Translations under genes and position numbers: made by a program
Part shown: piece by piece, positions 15,775 to 23,159 of the stretch
Layout: each line of letters starts with the position of its first letter
How positions within the stretch are numbered: the stretch's first letter is position 1
The notes under the pieces: model-generated
What the model saw: the letters and a program-made list of their open reading frames with translations, nothing else
Databases searched by the model: none
What the model was told of the DNA's origin: nothing
Assembly: GCF_900696085.1 (NCBI RefSeq)
Contig: NZ_CAADFC020000012.1
Coordinates: 62,001-126,000 of the forward strand
Source of the DNA: Bradyrhizobium ivorense
Lineage (GTDB): Bacteria > Pseudomonadota > Alphaproteobacteria > Rhizobiales > Xanthobacteraceae
Length of the DNA: 64,000 bases
Direction of reading: 5' to 3'

Positions 15775-16650
15775 ATGGCCCAGGCTCAGCCGAAACCATC
15801 GCCCCTCAACGAATTGTGCAGCGCACTGCCGTCGCTGCCGATGCGCTTGCAGGAAGTCGGCCGTTTTGTCGCAGCCAATGATTACGACGCCACCACGCGC
15901 TCGATGCGCGACCTTGCCGCGGTTGCCGGCGCCGATCCCGCCTCCTTCACCCGCCTCGCCAAGGCGCTCGGCTATTCCGGCTGGGATGAATTGCGCGCCG
16001 CGCTGACCGAGGCGCGCCGGCCGGCACAAACCTCGCCGTTCTCCGGCCGCGCCAAAAGCCGCCGCGCCGGGCCGAATGCCGACGTCAAACTGGTGCACGA
16101 CAAGCTGGAGGCGGAAGCCGCAGGCCTGGCGCGGATCTCTGCGAGCGCGATCGCCGAGGCGGCGCGTGCACTGCACACGGCGAACCGGATCTGGATCGCG
16201 GGCTTTCGCAGCTGCCGTAGCGTCGCGGAACTGCTCACCTATCAGCTCCGCCTGTTCCGCCCGGACGCGGTGCAACTGGTCGGCGGCTCCGGCCCGTTCG
16301 ATCTCGACCACGGCGCCTTCCGCGCTGACGACGCGGTCATCGTGATCGGCTTTGCGCCCTACACCACGGTCAGCGTCGAGACCGCGCGCGCCGCGCACGA
16401 TGCGCGCGCCACGCTGATCGCGATCGCCGACACGATCGCAGCGCCGATGGCCGAAGGCTGTGATCACCTGCTGCTGTTCGAGGCCGCCGCCTCGCCCGGC
16501 TTCTTCCCGAGCCTCACCGGCGCGATCGCGGTCGCGCAGTCGCTGGCCGCCGTCAGCTTCACGCTGGGCGGCGCGGGCGCCAAGCGCAAGCTGGAGGAGA
16601 CCGAAGGCCGGCTTGCCGAGATGTCGCAATATTTTGTCGAGAAAGGATGA
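15775..16650 (+). CDS. MurR/RpiR family transcriptional regulator
   Basis: A 291-residue regulator with an N-terminal helix-turn-helix of the RpiR type (residues ~20-75, including RSMRDLAAVAGADPASFTRLAKALGYSGWDELR) and a C-terminal SIS domain (residues ~120-255, starting ALHTANRIWIAGFRSCRSVAELL). The SIS domain normally senses a phosphosugar or another small anionic ligand. The start was placed at the ATG after the inverted repeat; upstream codons in frame lie in the intergenic repeat. It overlaps the aminotransferase gene at its 3' end. Its place between amino-acid permease, aminotransferase and binding-protein genes suggests that it controls amino-acid use, so the ligand may be an amino acid derivative rather than a sugar. 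Confidence 0.9.
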   Translation: MAQAQPKPSPLNELCSALPSLPMRLQEVGRFVAANDYDATTRSMRDLAAVAGADPASFTRLAKALGYSGWDELRAALTEARRPAQTSPFSGRAKSRRAGPNADVKLVHDKLEAEAAGLARISASAIAEAARALHTANRIWIAGFRSCRSVAELLTYQLRLFRPDAVQLVGGSGPFDLDHGAFRADDAVIVIGFAPYTTVSVETARAAHDARATLIAIADTIAAPMAEGCDHLLLFEAAASPGFFPSLTGAIAVAQSLAAVSFTLGGAGAKRKLEETEGRLAEMSQYFVEKG

Positions 16651-16655
16651 CTGTC

Positions 16656-18011
16656 ATGGCCGCCACCAAGAGCCGCGTGATGCATCGCAGCCTGCGCGAG
16701 ACCCCGCCAAAGGCAATTGGCGGCGACGGCGTCTGGCTGATTGCCGAGGACGGCCGCCGCGTGCTGGATTCCTCCGGCGGCGCTGCGGTGTCCTGCCTCG
16801 GCCATCAGCATCCGCGCGTGCTCGCCGCAATCGCCAAGCAGGCCTCGACTCTGGCCTATGCCCACACCGCCTTCTTCTCGTCCGAGCCGGCGGAAGAGCT
16901 CGCCGAGCGGCTGGTCGGCCATGAGCCCGGCGGGCTTGCATCGGTCTATTTCGTCAGCGGCGGCTCGGAGGCGGTCGAGGCCTCGATCAAGCTGGCGCGG
17001 CAATATCACATCGAGCGCGGCGAGCCGCAGCGCGCGCGCTTCATCGCCCGCAAGCAGAGCTATCACGGCAATACGCTGGGCGCGCTGTCGGCCGGCGGCA
17101 ACGCCTGGCGCCGCGAGCCCTATGCGCCGCTGCTGTCGCCGTCGTTCTCGCACGTCACGCCGGCCTTCGCCTATCACGAGAAGCGCGACGATGAATCGGA
17201 GGCGGCGTTCGTCGGCCGGCTCGCCGCGGAGCTCGAGGCCGAATTCCAGCGGCTCGGCCCCGACACCGTCGCCGCCTTCATCGCTGAGCCGGTGGTCGGC
17301 GCCACCGCCGGCTGCGTGCCGGCGCCGGAGGGCTACTTCAAGGCGGTGCGCGAGATCTGCAACAAGCACGGCGCCCTCCTCATCCTCGACGAGGTGATGT
17401 GCGGCATGGGCCGCACCGGCACGCTGCATGCGTGGGAGCAGGAAGGCATCGCGCCCGACATCCAGGCGATCGCCAAGGGGCTCGGCGGCGGCTACCAGCC
17501 GATCGGCGCGATGCTGGCGAGCGGCACCATCGTCGAGACCGTGCGGAGCGGCTCCGGCGCGTTCCAGCACGGCCATACGTATCTCGCGCATCCGCTCGCC
17601 TGCGCCGCCGCGCTCGAGGTCCAGAAGATCATCGCCGAGGAAAAGCTGCTCGACCAGGTCAAGGAGCGCGGCAAGCTGCTCGAGCAGCGGCTCACCGAGC
17701 GCTTCGGCAATCACCGCCATGTCGGCGACATCAGGGGCCGCGGCCTGTTCTGGGCGATCGAGCTGGTCGCCGACCGCGGCACGCGGCAGTCGTTCGATCC
17801 CAAGCTGAAGCTGCATCAGCGGATCAAGGCAGCCGCGTTCGCCGGCGGGCTCGGCTGCTATCCGGCGGGCGGCACCGCCGACGGCAAGCACGGCGACCAC
17901 GTGCTGCTGGCGCCGCCCTACATCGCAACTTCCGGCGACATCGACATGATCGTCGAAAGACTAGGCGCTGCGGTAGACAGCGCGTTGAAGGATATCGGTC
18001 ACGGAGCGTGA
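16656..18011 (+). CDS. Class III PLP-dependent aminotransferase
   Basis: A 451-residue aminotransferase of the ornithine/omega-amino-acid group, moving an amino group from an amine or amino acid to a 2-oxoacid. The PLP lysine is in IQAIAKGLGGGYQPIGA (Lys274). Upstream are the cofactor-site residues in YFVSGGSEAVEASIKLARQYH and LILDEVMCGMGRTGTLHAW. The ATG used is preceded by AAAGGA at eight bases; an ATG three codons earlier overlaps the regulator's stop and is less well placed. It is co-transcribed with the RpiR-type gene and followed, after a palindromic repeat, by the amino-acid binding protein gene. The donor amino acid is unknown, and annotation as aspartate aminotransferase would not be justified by sequence alone. 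Confidence 0.9.
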   Translation: MAATKSRVMHRSLRETPPKAIGGDGVWLIAEDGRRVLDSSGGAAVSCLGHQHPRVLAAIAKQASTLAYAHTAFFSSEPAEELAERLVGHEPGGLASVYFVSGGSEAVEASIKLARQYHIERGEPQRARFIARKQSYHGNTLGALSAGGNAWRREPYAPLLSPSFSHVTPAFAYHEKRDDESEAAFVGRLAAELEAEFQRLGPDTVAAFIAEPVVGATAGCVPAPEGYFKAVREICNKHGALLILDEVMCGMGRTGTLHAWEQEGIAPDIQAIAKGLGGGYQPIGAMLASGTIVETVRSGSGAFQHGHTYLAHPLACAAALEVQKIIAEEKLLDQVKERGKLLEQRLTERFGNHRHVGDIRGRGLFWAIELVADRGTRQSFDPKLKLHQRIKAAAFAGGLGCYPAGGTADGKHGDHVLLAPPYIATSGDIDMIVERLGAAVDSALKDIGHGA

Positions 18012-18053
18012 TCCGGAAAAGCGGGTTCCGGTTTTCCGGCAGGATCATGCTCA
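18005..18053. repeat. GAGC-TGATC...GATCATGCTC palindromic repeat, copy 2
   Basis: About 50 bases with GAGCGTGATCCGGAAAA at the left and GGTTTTCCGGCAGGATCATGCTC at the right, the same family as the repeat at the aapM stop. It begins inside the last codons of the aminotransferase gene and lies just ahead of the binding-protein ribosome binding site. It may separate or stabilise the two mRNA segments. Confidence 0.8.
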
Positions 18054-18076
18054 AAATGAAATGGAGGAGGAGTACA

Positions 18077-19087
18077 ATGTACAGGGGATTGATTACTGCA
18101 ACCGTTCTCGCCGCAAGCATCACGGGCGCAAGCGCGGCGACACTCGACACCGTCAAACAGCGCGGCACGCTGGTGTGCGGCGTCTCGACCGGCTTTGCCG
18201 GCTTCTCGGCGCCGGACTCGCAGGGCAACTTCAAGGGCCTCGACGTCGACTATTGCCGCGCGCTCGCTGCCGGCGTGCTGGGCGATCCCACCAAAGTGCG
18301 CTACGTCGCGCTGACCGCGCAGAACCGCTTTACGGCGCTGCAGTCCGGCGAGATCGACGTGCTCTACCGCAACTCGACCCAGACTTATCTGCGCGGCACC
18401 ACGCTTGGGCTACGGCAGGGTCCGGTCAACTTCTACGACGGCCAGGGTTTTGTGGTGAAGAAGGACCTTGGCGTGAAGGAGCTGAAGGACCTCAAGGGCG
18501 CCACCGTCTGCGTCGCGCAGGGCACCACGCATGAGGTGACGCTCGGCGACTATGGCCGTGCCAACGGCATCGACTGGAAGCCGCTGGTGTTCGACCGCGT
18601 CGACACCATGTACCAGACCTTCTTCGGCGGCCGCTGCGATGCCATGACCCAGGACGCCTCGGCGCTCGCCGGCGCGGTCGCGACCGCCGCACCGAAGGCC
18701 GAGGACTATGTCGTGCTGCCGCAGACCATCAGCAAGGAGCCGCTCGGCCCGTTCACTCGCAACGGCGACGAGGGGTGGAGCGACATCATCACCTGGCTGC
18801 ACTACGGACTGGTCGAGGCCGAAGAGCTCGGCGTGACGCAGGCCAATGCCGACGAGATGGCGAAGTCGCAGGTGCCGGCGATCCAGCGCCTGCTCGGCGC
18901 CTCCGGCGATCTCGGCTCGCGGCTCGGGCTCGACAACAAATGGCTGGTCGCGGCGATCAAGGCCGGCGGCAATTACGGCGAGATCTTTGAGCGCAATGTC
19001 GGCAAGGCCAGCCCGCTGAAACTCGAACGCGGCCTCAACGCCACCTGGAGCAAGGGCGGCCTGATGTACGCCATCCCGTTCAAGTAG
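18077..19087 (+). CDS. aapJ: General amino acid ABC transporter substrate-binding protein, AapJ type
   Basis: A 336-residue periplasmic binding protein, close to the 341 residues of Rhizobium AapJ. A signal peptide of about 20 residues ends at TGASA. The mature protein starts with TLDTVKQRGTLVCGVSTGFAGFSAPD, the binding-protein family 3 signature, followed by FKGLDVDYCRALAAGVLGD. GGAGGAGG lies about seven bases before the ATG and is a very strong ribosome binding site, as usual for abundant binding proteins. It should feed the two permeases encoded divergently upstream. No AapP ATPase gene is present in the cluster. Confidence 0.92.
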   Translation: MYRGLITATVLAASITGASAATLDTVKQRGTLVCGVSTGFAGFSAPDSQGNFKGLDVDYCRALAAGVLGDPTKVRYVALTAQNRFTALQSGEIDVLYRNSTQTYLRGTTLGLRQGPVNFYDGQGFVVKKDLGVKELKDLKGATVCVAQGTTHEVTLGDYGRANGIDWKPLVFDRVDTMYQTFFGGRCDAMTQDASALAGAVATAAPKAEDYVVLPQTISKEPLGPFTRNGDEGWSDIITWLHYGLVEAEELGVTQANADEMAKSQVPAIQRLLGASGDLGSRLGLDNKWLVAAIKAGGNYGEIFERNVGKASPLKLERGLNATWSKGGLMYAIPFK

Positions 19088-19091
19088 GAAG

Positions 19092-19269
19092 TCACCTCTC
19101 CCCGCCCCTGTCCGCCGAAGCCTTGGCGAAGGCGGATGCGGGGAGAGGTCGGATTGCATCGCGAGATGCAATCCGGGTGAGGGGGAGTCTCCGCGAATTC
19201 TCTCTCACCTGTTGTGCCGATAGAGCCCCTCACCCCGCCCTCTCCCCGTGAAGAACGGGGAGAGGGAGA
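19092..19269. repeat. Compound hairpin repeat with a nested 26-bp module
   Basis: Two hairpins follow the aapJ stop. The first runs cacctctccccgc ... gcggggagaggt ... gggtgagggg, and contains the near-palindromic 26-base module TCCGCC...GGCGGA at 19111-19136 placed in its loop. The second is ccctctccccgt-gaag-acggggagaggg near 19239-19268. The second stem is strong enough to act in termination but lacks a T-run. A relative of the first lies at 38163-38286, without the module. Confidence 0.75.
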
Positions 19270-19281
19270 AGAAGACCGACC

Positions 19282-19917
19282 ATGCGCATCACCCTCATCC
19301 ATGCCCTGAAGCATTCGATCGTGCCGATCGAGGCGTCGTTTGCACGCCTATGGCCGGAGGCGCGGCTGATGAACCTGCTCGACGATTCGCTCTCCGCCGA
19401 TCTCGCGCGCGACGGCAAGCTCACCGAGCGGATGACCGATCGCTTCCTCACCATGGGCCGCTATGCCGCCGATACCGGCGCCGACGGCATTCTCTTCACC
19501 TGCTCGGCGTTCGGGCCCTGCATCGAGGCGGTGGCGCGCGCGCATGCGCCGATGCCGGTGCTGAAGCCGAACGAGGCGATGATCGAACAGGCGGTCGCCA
19601 AGGGAAAAAAGATCGGCCTGCTCTCGACCTTCCCGCCGACGCTGGTCTCGATGCCGCCGGAATTTCCCGCGTCTGTGACGCTGGCGCCAAAGCTCGCCGA
19701 GGGCGCGTTGGCCGCGCTCGACCGCGGCGACCGCGCCGAACACGACCGCCTGGTGGTCGAGGCTTCGAAAGACCTGCGCGACTGCGACCTGATCGCGCTC
19801 GCCCAATACAGCATGGCGCCCGCCGCCGACCGCGTCGCGGAGGTCATCGGCAGGCCGGTGCTGACGACACCCGACAGCGCGGTCGCGAAGCTGAAGGCAA
19901 TGCTCGGCGCACACTAG
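19282..19917 (+). CDS. Aspartate/glutamate racemase-family protein with only one catalytic cysteine
   Basis: A 211-residue protein of the Asp/Glu racemase fold. The first catalytic cysteine region is present (LFTCSAFGP, Cys74). At the second site, where racemases have a Cys in a segment like IxLGCT, this protein reads DLIALAQYSMAPAAD, with glutamine in place of cysteine. Two-base racemisation is therefore doubtful. Single-cysteine members of the fold work as decarboxylases or isomerases, so another reaction is possible. It lies 194 bases after the binding-protein gene and is probably part of the same amino-acid locus. A decayed copy of its last 17 codons lies at 21152-21202. Confidence 0.8.
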   Translation: MRITLIHALKHSIVPIEASFARLWPEARLMNLLDDSLSADLARDGKLTERMTDRFLTMGRYAADTGADGILFTCSAFGPCIEAVARAHAPMPVLKPNEAMIEQAVAKGKKIGLLSTFPPTLVSMPPEFPASVTLAPKLAEGALAALDRGDRAEHDRLVVEASKDLRDCDLIALAQYSMAPAADRVAEVIGRPVLTTPDSAVAKLKAMLGAH

Positions 19918-20020
19918 GCCGGACCTTGTCGGCGTCGACCGCTTTTGACTCATAGCCGTCATCCAGGCCGATCGATACTGTGCTAAACGGGATCCCGGCT
20001 GACATGAGGGCAAACTCCCG

Positions 20021-20971
20021 ATGCGACGTACGGCTTTCCTTGCGATTGCAACCATCGTTCTCGCGCTCGGTCCGGCTGCCGCCCAGCAGGACCAGCCCGC
20101 GTCATCGGCGAATGCCGCTTCCGCGCAACTGACGCAGAAGCTCAATGCCTATGTCGGCTGCATCAACCGGCTTTCGGCACGCTCGTTCGAATCGCGCGAG
20201 CGTTACTTCTCCTGGGTCGGCAAGAACGGCCCCACCGGCAAGGAGCGGATCATCTACGGCACTTACACGATCTACGACACGGCCGACTGCAAGAAGGACG
20301 TCGCAGCCGCCAACGCCATGGACCCGCATGATGCCGAGCTCGAAGCGGCCGCGAATGCCTATGTCACGGCGGTCACCGCGCTCGAGCCGCTGTTGAAGGA
20401 GGCGGACGACTACTACAGCCAGGAGAACTACAAGGACGACAAAATGGCCAAGGGCAAGGCTCTGCATCCGCGTCTGGTCGCGGCATGGGATGCCTTTGCC
20501 AATGCCGACAAGGCGCTGCGCGGCGGGGTCGATGTCATCAACGACAAGCGCGCCGCCGAGCGGCTCGCCGCGATCGAGGCGAGCGAGGGCCGCAAGTCGC
20601 ACTATTATGTCGAGGCTCTGATGATCCAGGCCAAGCGCCTGCTCCGCGCGCAGCAGGCCGATAAGCCCGACCTCGATGCGATCACCCGGTCGCTCAACGA
20701 GTACGAGGCCACGGTGAAAGCGGCAGAAGAGGCCTCCGGCAAGGACGGCGACGCCAAGCTCGGCTCGATGTTCATCGGCAGCGCCAAATCGTTCCTCACC
20801 ACCGCGAAGCAGCTGATGCGCCGCGTTCGCGACAAGGTGCCTTACAGCTCGGGTGAGAAGATGATCATGAGCAACGCCGGCGCCGGGTGGATGGTGGAGG
20901 GATCGCCGGCCCGGCTGATGCGCGATTACAATCAGCTCGTCGACGGCTACAACCGCGGCGCCCGGATCTGA
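20021..20971 (+). CDS. DUF3829 (YiiG-like) secreted or lipoprotein-like protein
   Basis: A 316-residue protein with an N-terminal signal peptide (MRRTAFLAIATIVLALGPAAAQ). The mature part starts with LTQKLNAYVGCINRLSARSFESRERYFSW, matching the DUF3829 family, whose role is not known. It is mostly helical and highly charged. GAGGG lies about 11 bases upstream of the ATG. The last 58 bases, coding LMRDYNQLVDGYNRGARI plus the stop, are duplicated at 21093-21150 with one mismatch, beyond a palindromic repeat. It follows the racemase-family gene by about 100 bases, but a functional link is not evident. Confidence 0.82.
   Translation: MRRTAFLAIATIVLALGPAAAQQDQPASSANAASAQLTQKLNAYVGCINRLSARSFESRERYFSWVGKNGPTGKERIIYGTYTIYDTADCKKDVAAANAMDPHDAELEAAANAYVTAVTALEPLLKEADDYYSQENYKDDKMAKGKALHPRLVAAWDAFANADKALRGGVDVINDKRAAERLAAIEASEGRKSHYYVEALMIQAKRLLRAQQADKPDLDAITRSLNEYEATVKAAEEASGKDGDAKLGSMFIGSAKSFLTTAKQLMRRVRDKVPYSSGEKMIMSNAGAGWMVEGSPARLMRDYNQLVDGYNRGARI
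20914..20971 (+). repeat. Direct repeat A (3' end of DUF3829 gene), intact copy
   Basis: The last 58 bases of the DUF3829 gene. A second copy at 21093-21150 differs at one position (cccggatctga here, cccgcatctga there). The identity ends at the stop codon and starts in the middle of a codon run, so it is a segmental duplication of the gene end. Confidence 0.9.
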
Positions 20972-21009
20972 CGGTGGTCGACAGACTGAAGGGATGCCTG
21001 GGTAGCTGC

Positions 21010-21091
21010 GTAGGGTGGATTAGCCGCAGGCGTAAGCCACCGCGACGTGGAAACGGAGGCGGATTACGCCTCTCGGCTAATCCGCCCTACC
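21010..21091. repeat. GTAGGGTGGATTAGCC...GGCTAATCCGCCCTAC hairpin repeat
   Basis: About 80 bases with inverted ends gtagggtggattagcc and ggctaatccgccctac. The inner part is also complementary (gcaggcgtaa against ttacgcct). It sits exactly between the two copies of the DUF3829 gene end, its right edge two bases from the second copy. A role in the duplication is plausible. Elements of this kind are widespread between genes in rhizobia. Confidence 0.8.
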
Positions 21092-21092
21092 C

Positions 21093-21202
21093 GCTGATGC
21101 GCGATTACAATCAGCTCGTCGACGGCTACAACCGCGGCGCCCGCATCTGACGACGCCGGCAGCGCGGTGCCCAAATTGAAGGCGATGCTGTGCGCGACCT
21201 GA
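21093..21202 (+). pseudogene. Decayed gene ends: second copy of DUF3829 3' end, then a racemase-gene 3' remnant
   Basis: The first 58 bases repeat the end of the DUF3829 gene including its stop. Starting one base later, 21152-21202 reads D-A-G-S-A-V-P-K-L-K-A-M-L-C-A-T-stop. This aligns with the end of the upstream racemase-family protein (D-S-A-V-A-K-L-K-A-M-L-G-A-H-stop), with the stop in the same place. So remains of both neighbouring genes lie here in reversed order relative to the intact genes. There is no complete reading frame. This looks like leftovers of an older tandem duplication. Confidence 0.75.
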
Positions 21203-21308
21203 AACGCCGCCTGCCCAGCCCATCCCTCACCGACCACCACCCATCCCGAAACGGGCGTTGTGCACCGCAGCGAAGCGCCTAGATTTGGCGGCTTCCAAGA
21301 GGTCATAA

Positions 21309-22549
21309 GTGTCCGAAATCAATGCCGATGCCTGGGTTTCCTCAGGCCACCGCCCGATGGGCTTTCCCGAATTCGTCGTCGTTATCGCATCCATCATGGC
21401 GCTGAACCCGCTGGCGATGGACATGATGCTGCCGGCGCTGCCGAACATTCGCTCGGCGTTTGCGATCGCTGAGGCCAACCGGCCGCAGATGGTGCTGTCG
21501 ATCTTCCTGGTCGGCTTCGGCGTCGGCCAGTTCGTGATGGGCCCGCTGTCCGATAGATTCGGCCGCCGCCCGGTGCTGCTCGGCGGCATGACCGTCTATA
21601 CCATCGCCGGCCTGCTCGCGATCATGGCGCCGTCGTTCGAGACGTTGCTCTTGGCGCGCGCGCTGCAAGGGCTCGGCACTGCGGCGACCCGCGTGATCGC
21701 GACCTCGATCGTGCGCGACTGCTACGCCGGACGGCGGGCGTGATGTCGCTCGCCATGATGGTGTTCATCGCGGTGCCCGTGATCGCGCCGTCATTCGGCC
21801 AGGCTGTGATGCTGCTGACGCATTGGCGCGGCATCTTCGTGGTGCTGATGCTCTATGGCGTGATTGCGCTGGCCTGGAACGCGCTGCGGATGCCGGAGAC
21901 ATTGCCGAAGGAACTGCGCAAGTCGCTGGCGATCCCGGAGGTGCTCTCCGCGTTCCGTCAGACCCTCACCAACCGCCAGACGCTCGGCTATGCGCTCGCC
22001 GCCGGCGGCGTCACCGGCTCGCTGTTCGCCTTCGTGTTCTCGTCGCAGCAAGTGTTCACCGAGATCTTCAAGCTCGGGCACTATTTCCCGGTGGCGTTCG
22101 CGGCCTGCGCGATCGGCGTCGCCATCGCCGGCTTCCTCAATTCCCGCATCGTCGGCCGCATCGGCATGCGCGTGATCTCGCACGCCGCGATATCAGGCTT
22201 TGCGGTGGTCGCAGGCGCACTGCTGCTCGCCGTCAAGCTCGATATGCTGTCGCTGCCGCTGTTCATGACGCTGTCGCTGCTGATGATGTTCGCGTTCGGG
22301 CTGATGATGGCGAATTTCACCGCGCTGGCGATGGAGCCGCAGGGCAAGATCGCCGGCACCGCATCATCGCTCTACGGCACCATCACCACGCTGCTCGGGA
22401 TCGGCATCGGCACCACGATCGGCCAGGACTATGACGGCACGCTGCTGCCGTTCGCGACCGGCTTCTTCCTGTGCACCTTGGCCTCGCTCGCGGTCGTGCT
22501 GGTCACGGAAAAGGGCCGCATGTTCCGGCCGCATCACCACCCGATTTGA
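21309..22549 (+). pseudogene. MFS drug-efflux transporter (Bcr/CflA type) split by a frame disruption
   Basis: Two overlapping reading frames together make one ~410-residue 12-helix transporter. The first (21309-21743, 144 residues, GTG start after AAGAGG) has helices 1-4 and the MFS motif GPLSDRFGRRPVLLGG, ending IVRDCYAGRRA-stop. The second (21740-22549, 269 residues, GTG start) resumes VMSLAMMVFIAVPVIAPSFGQA. Relatives read CYAGRRMASVMSLAMM without interruption, so a loss of about seven bases around 21739 would explain the break. The stop and restart overlap as GTGA, so reinitiation could still make both halves. Most likely it is a recent pseudogene, or an assembly error. Confidence 0.82.
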
Positions 22550-22554
22550 TCTTG

Positions 22555-22643
22555 GTAGCCCGGATGCAGCGTAGCGAAATCCGGGGCCGCTTTCACAACG
22601 GATAGACCAGCCCCCGGATTGCGCTTCGCTGCATCCGGGCTAC
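22555..22643. repeat. GTAGCCCGGATGCAGC hairpin repeat
   Basis: Inverted ends gtagcccggatgcagcg and gcttcgctgcatccgggctac enclose about 50 bases, with a second inner pair (aaatccgggg, cccccggatt). It lies between the convergent MFS and DUF983 genes and may form a two-sided terminator-like hairpin. A relative lies at 25949-26061. Confidence 0.8.
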
Positions 22644-22658
22644 AGGTGTGAGCTCGCT

Positions 22659-23072
22659 TCAGGCTTCCCGCGTCCGCCCGACACGCACCGTGGCGGCACG
22701 CCGCCGCGTCACGGCAAAGCCCTCCATGCCGAGCTGCCACTGCAACCCGACGATCGCGCCCTTGGTCGGCTGCAGCAGCCCGAGCGCACTGAACAACGTC
22801 ACCGGCAGCCAGATCGCCAGTTGCAGCCAGGCCGGCGGCGCGTAGTTCATCTCCAGCCAGAGCAGCGCCGGCACCACGATGTGGCCGACCACGACGATGA
22901 CGAGATAGGCCGGAAAATCGTCGGCGCGCTGCGGGGTGTAGTCCTCGTGACAGACCTCGCAGTGATCGACCACCTTGAGGAATCGGCCGAACAGATGGCC
23001 GCGCCCGCAATTCGGGCACTTCATCGTAAAGCCGCGCCACATCGCCTTGGGGAGGGAAACCGCTTCATTCAT
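22659..23072 (-). CDS. DUF983 membrane protein with zinc ribbon
   Basis: A 137-residue protein of the DUF983 family. The N-terminal half has a four-cysteine zinc ribbon, CPNCGRGHLF and CEVCHEDY (about residues 19-45), followed by two hydrophobic segments (AYLVIVVVGHIVVPALLWLEM and LQLAIWLPVTLFSALGLLQ). The family is common in alphaproteobacteria and has no established function. The ATG used has AAGGA eight bases upstream; a longer start three codons earlier would overlap that site. It is transcribed divergently from the MocR-type regulator, whose candidate binding repeats lie in the shared 81-base region. Confidence 0.88.
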   Translation of the reverse strand: MNEAVSLPKAMWRGFTMKCPNCGRGHLFGRFLKVVDHCEVCHEDYTPQRADDFPAYLVIVVVGHIVVPALLWLEMNYAPPAWLQLAIWLPVTLFSALGLLQPTKGAIVGLQWQLGMEGFAVTRRRAATVRVGRTREA

Positions 23073-23099
23073 GGCCGTCATCCTTGACCTGATCTGATG

Positions 23100-23159
23100 A
23101 TCCATACAATATGCATCGCAAGACCTACAATCAAAGACAAAGCGCCAGATTGCATGGAT
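23100..23159. promoter_or_regulatory. Repeated ATCCATACAAT-like motifs upstream of the MocR-type gene
   Basis: ATCCATACAAT (23100-23110) is followed by a related direct copy, CCTACAAT (23124-23131), and by an inverted copy, ATTGCATGGAT (23149-23159), which complements the first at 10 of 11 positions and covers the ATG of the regulator. MocR/GntR regulators commonly bind paired repeats at their own promoters. This is a candidate operator for both divergent genes; binding is inferred. Confidence 0.5.

Noticed and set aside
17399..18076. 226-codon N-terminal extension of the AapJ-type protein
   Set aside because: The extension runs out of frame through the aminotransferase gene; the real start has a strong ribosome binding site and signal peptide.
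19239..19268. Rho-independent terminator after the aapJ gene
   Set aside because: The GC-rich hairpin is strong but has no following T-run, and the same hairpin type occurs between genes elsewhere as a repeat.
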